The position numbers and the translations under genes are program-made. Positions 3,651-5,880 of a DNA stretch of 5,880 nt are shown here, one piece after another (positions within the stretch are counted from its first letter, which is position 1; each line of letters starts with the position of its first letter). The stretch spans positions 1-5,880 of the forward strand of contig JAUTWY010000322.1 of NCBI GenBank assembly GCA_030838305.1, in the 5' to 3' direction. The notes under the pieces were generated by a model. It did no database searches and was not told where the DNA came from. It saw nothing but the letters and a program-made list of their open reading frames with translations. This DNA comes from Acidobacteriaceae bacterium (GTDB lineage Bacteria > Acidobacteriota > Terriglobia > Terriglobales > Acidobacteriaceae).

Positions 3651-5880
3651 TTAACTAGAGTGCCGTATCTCGCTCTGGGTAGGTAATGTGAAACACAATC
3701 TTGCGCCGCGCGGAGAATTGTCAGCAGCCCACAAGCGGCCCCCGTGCGATTCAACAATGGAGCGGCTGATTGATAAGCCCATGCCGCTGCCTTGAGGCTT
3801 GGTGGTAAAGAACGCATTAAATATCTCCTCCGTTTGCTCATTGGGCAGGCCCACGCCGGTGTCAGTGACCGAGATCAGAAGTTGATCACCCAGGGCCAGC
3901 TCCGTCTTGATGGTAAGTTCACCAGCAGTGTCCTTCATGGCCTCGATGGAGTTGAGCATTAGGTTCACAAACACTTGCTGGAGCTGTACTCGGTCCGCTG
4001 TGATTTTGGGAAGATCCGGAGTTAATTCCGTGCGCATCGAGATGGAATAGCGGTTCGCCTCGCCCCGCAGCAGCACCAGCATTTCGCGCACGATTTCATT
4101 TACCTCAACCAACTCACGTTGTGGAGGAGACTTCTTGTACAACGATCGCAGGCGGGCGATGATCTCCGTCGCCCGCGTCCCGTCTTTCACAATTCTGCTG
4201 ATTGCTTGGAGCGCCTCCTCCACGTTGGGCTGCTCTCGCTTAAGCCATCGCATGCAGGTCTTGGCGTCTGTCATGGCCGCGGCGATCGGCTGTTTCAGCT
4301 CGTGAGACACGGAGGCAGCCAGCTCTCCCAATATGCTGACCCGGTTCACATGTGCGAGGTCCGTCCGTAGTTTCTCGCGATCTTCTTCAGCGCGCTTGCG
4401 ATCTTCGATGTCGGTTGAGATACCGTACCATTTGAGGATCCTGCCGCGATGGTCTCGCAGGGGCACGCCGCGAGACAAAAACCAACGATATTGCCCATCC
4501 GCTGCCCGTCTATAGCGGACCTCATCTTCGAAGGGCTGGCCGGTCGCCAGAGACGCGCCCCACTTCTCTACATTTCGCGCCAAGTCCTCTGGGTGAGCGG
4601 CCTCTTGCCAACCCGAGCCTACTGTCCTTTCAAGGGACAAGCCCGTGTATTCCTGCCAGTGGCGATTGACAAAGTCCAAGGAGCCATCTGGTAAAGCCGT
4701 CCAGGCAAATGTCGGCATGGTTTCGATCACATCCCGAAGTTTCCTTTCCTGACGTCGCACTTCCCGGATACGAACTCGATACAGAACCCAAAGCACTCCG
4801 AGGAAAGCTGCCAGGCAGGACACTCGGAACCAAGTGGTCTGGTAGTAGGCGGGGGCGATAGAGAAATCCAGGAATGTGCCAGCCTCGTTCCACACTCCGT
4901 TGTTATTGCAGGCGGTCACGCGGAAGCGGTAGTTGCCCGGAGCAAGATTCGAATACTGCGCCTCTCGCTCGTTGACGACTTCCTTCCAGTCCGGATCTTG
5001 GCCCTCCAGCTTATAGCGAAAACGGACCTTTTCCGGCGCGACGAAGCTGAGCGCCGTGTAATCGATCTTCAGATCGCGAACCAGCGGCGGCAACCTCGGC
5101 TGCGAGGCGGATGCATCGCCGGAGAGGTTCTGCCAGTAGGTCTTGCGGTCCGCGGTAACTCGCTCGATGTGCACCGGCGGCGGAAGTTGGTTGACGGGCA
5201 GGTGACGCGGATCGATGACGCTGACGCCGTCGAGAGGCAAAAACCACAATTTTCCATTCGCGGTCTTGGCAACAAGCGGGGTGTAGCCGGTAGTGAGTGC
5301 ACGGCTCCTCACTCCATCGGAACTGTCGAAAACCGTGTTCTGCACCGTCCGCTTGGGATCGGTGACCCACGCGTTCATCTCGGCTCCTGCAATGTGGACC
5401 AAGCCGCAGGCCATGTACAGCCAGAATGAATGAGCTTCGTCTGTCATCATCCAGAAAATCGTGTCGCAGGGCAATCCGTTCTGGCTGGAGAGGGTGGCGA
5501 CCCGACCATTTTTCACGCGGCTTAGCCCACCCTCGGTTGCAGCCCACAGCGTACCTTCCGAATCAAGGGTCAGTCTGGTGACAATGCCCTCACCTAGTCC
5601 ATCAACGGCTGCATATGACTCACGAACCTTGCCATCTTTGAAATACGCCACGCCTCCCTGTGAAAATCCAAGCCATAGACCGCCGGGCTCGGGGCCAGCG
5701 AATAGAGCCGTAGCCCAGTCCTTTCGTCCCAGCTTAGCCCAAGGGATCCGGTCGACCATACTGCCCCCAAGCAAATGAAAAAGGCCCTGATGTTGGTCGC
5801 TTATCCAAAGATTCCCAGAACTGTCCCCGGTTATAGAATGCAAGTGTCCGCCAGGCGCGACCAATCCCAACACGGAGGTG
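3651..5880 (-). CDS. Propeller-type sensor histidine kinase with Y_Y_Y, PAS, HisKA and HATPase domains (C-terminal part, runs off right edge)
   Basis: The frame is open from the right edge to TAA at 3651, 743 codons; the N-terminus is outside. Numbering here counts from codon 5873 as residue 1. Residues about 14-222 hold at least five propeller blades of the two-component-regulator type (for example DSEGTLWAATEGGLSRVKNG at 104-123). Residues about 270-340 are a Y_Y_Y domain (RFRYKLEGQDPDW, then APGNYRFRV). A single membrane helix lies at about 348-366, followed by a PAS/PAC domain at about 379-495. The HisKA box has the phospho-acceptor His524 in SVSHELKQP. The ATPase has N637 and N641 (NLMLNSIEAM), the G1 box DTGVGL (671-676), the F box FNAFFTTK (685-692) and the G2 box GSGMGL (695-700). 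All catalytic elements are present, so it should be an active kinase with a periplasmic sensor. No receiver domain is fused at the C-terminus; the partner response regulator must be elsewhere. The H-box resembles the FixL-like group. Its ligand is unknown. Confidence 0.95.
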   Translation of the reverse strand, partial: TSVLGLVAPGGHLHSITGDSSGNLWISDQHQGLFHLLGGSMVDRIPWAKLGRKDWATALFAGPEPGGLWLGFSQGGVAYFKDGKVRESYAAVDGLGEGIVTRLTLDSEGTLWAATEGGLSRVKNGRVATLSSQNGLPCDTIFWMMTDEAHSFWLYMACGLVHIAGAEMNAWVTDPKRTVQNTVFDSSDGVRSRALTTGYTPLVAKTANGKLWFLPLDGVSVIDPRHLPVNQLPPPVHIERVTADRKTYWQNLSGDASASQPRLPPLVRDLKIDYTALSFVAPEKVRFRYKLEGQDPDWKEVVNEREAQYSNLAPGNYRFRVTACNNNGVWNEAGTFLDFSIAPAYYQTTWFRVSCLAAFLGVLWVLYRVRIREVRRQERKLRDVIETMPTFAWTALPDGSLDFVNRHWQEYTGLSLERTVGSGWQEAAHPEDLARNVEKWGASLATGQPFEDEVRYRRAADGQYRWFLSRGVPLRDHRGRILKWYGISTDIEDRKRAEEDREKLRTDLAHVNRVSILGELAASVSHELKQPIAAAMTDAKTCMRWLKREQPNVEEALQAISRIVKDGTRATEIIARLRSLYKKSPPQRELVEVNEIVREMLVLLRGEANRYSISMRTELTPDLPKITADRVQLQQVFVNLMLNSIEAMKDTAGELTIKTELALGDQLLISVTDTGVGLPNEQTEEIFNAFFTTKPQGSGMGLSISRSIVESHGGRLWAADNSPRGARLCFTLPTQSEIRHSS

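Noticed and set aside
4998..5429. Plus-strand open frame of 143 codons
   Set aside because: Antisense to the propeller and Y_Y_Y region of the kinase, which has clear domain motifs.

Overview
The window looks like chromosomal DNA of a soil-type Acidobacteriota (Terriglobia-like) bacterium. The inference rests on moderate-to-high GC, a propeller/Y_Y_Y sensor kinase, a membrane-anchored regulator whose central part resembles the FhlA-type sigma54 activators common in that phylum, and two very small proteins whose sequences I associate with it. No rRNA, tRNA, CRISPR array, insertion sequence or phage gene is visible.

Layout. Minus strand, 1-608: N-terminal part of a membrane-anchored DUF4118/GAF regulator that runs off the left edge. 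Minus strand, 683-1282: a six-helix membrane protein, GPR1/FUN34/YaaH-like, lying 74 bases upstream of the regulator and probably co-transcribed with it. 1283-1653: a 371-base divergent regulatory region with no convincing gene. It holds a strong -24/-12 (sigma54) promoter match facing right, a much weaker one facing left, and three copies of a TTGGAATG motif. Plus strand: a 72-residue protein (1654-1872), a 39-residue protein with an internal repeat (1989-2108), and a Tat-exported bicupin oxalate decarboxylase (2232-3500), each with its own good ribosome binding site. 3501-3650: convergent spacer with imperfect nested inverted repeats. Minus strand, 3651-5880: C-terminal 743 codons of a sensor histidine kinase (propeller blades, Y_Y_Y, one membrane helix, PAS, HisKA, HATPase), whose N-terminus lies beyond the right edge.

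Working model (inference). The regulator, if it is a sigma54 activator, drives the divergent promoter at 1561-1576 and through it the two small proteins and the oxalate decarboxylase. The decarboxylase acts outside the cytoplasm, turning oxalate into formate and CO2 while consuming a proton. The six-helix protein may move a small carboxylate such as oxalate, formate or acetate. The kinase is transcribed toward this cluster and ends tail-to-tail with oxdC, so it is probably a separate unit.
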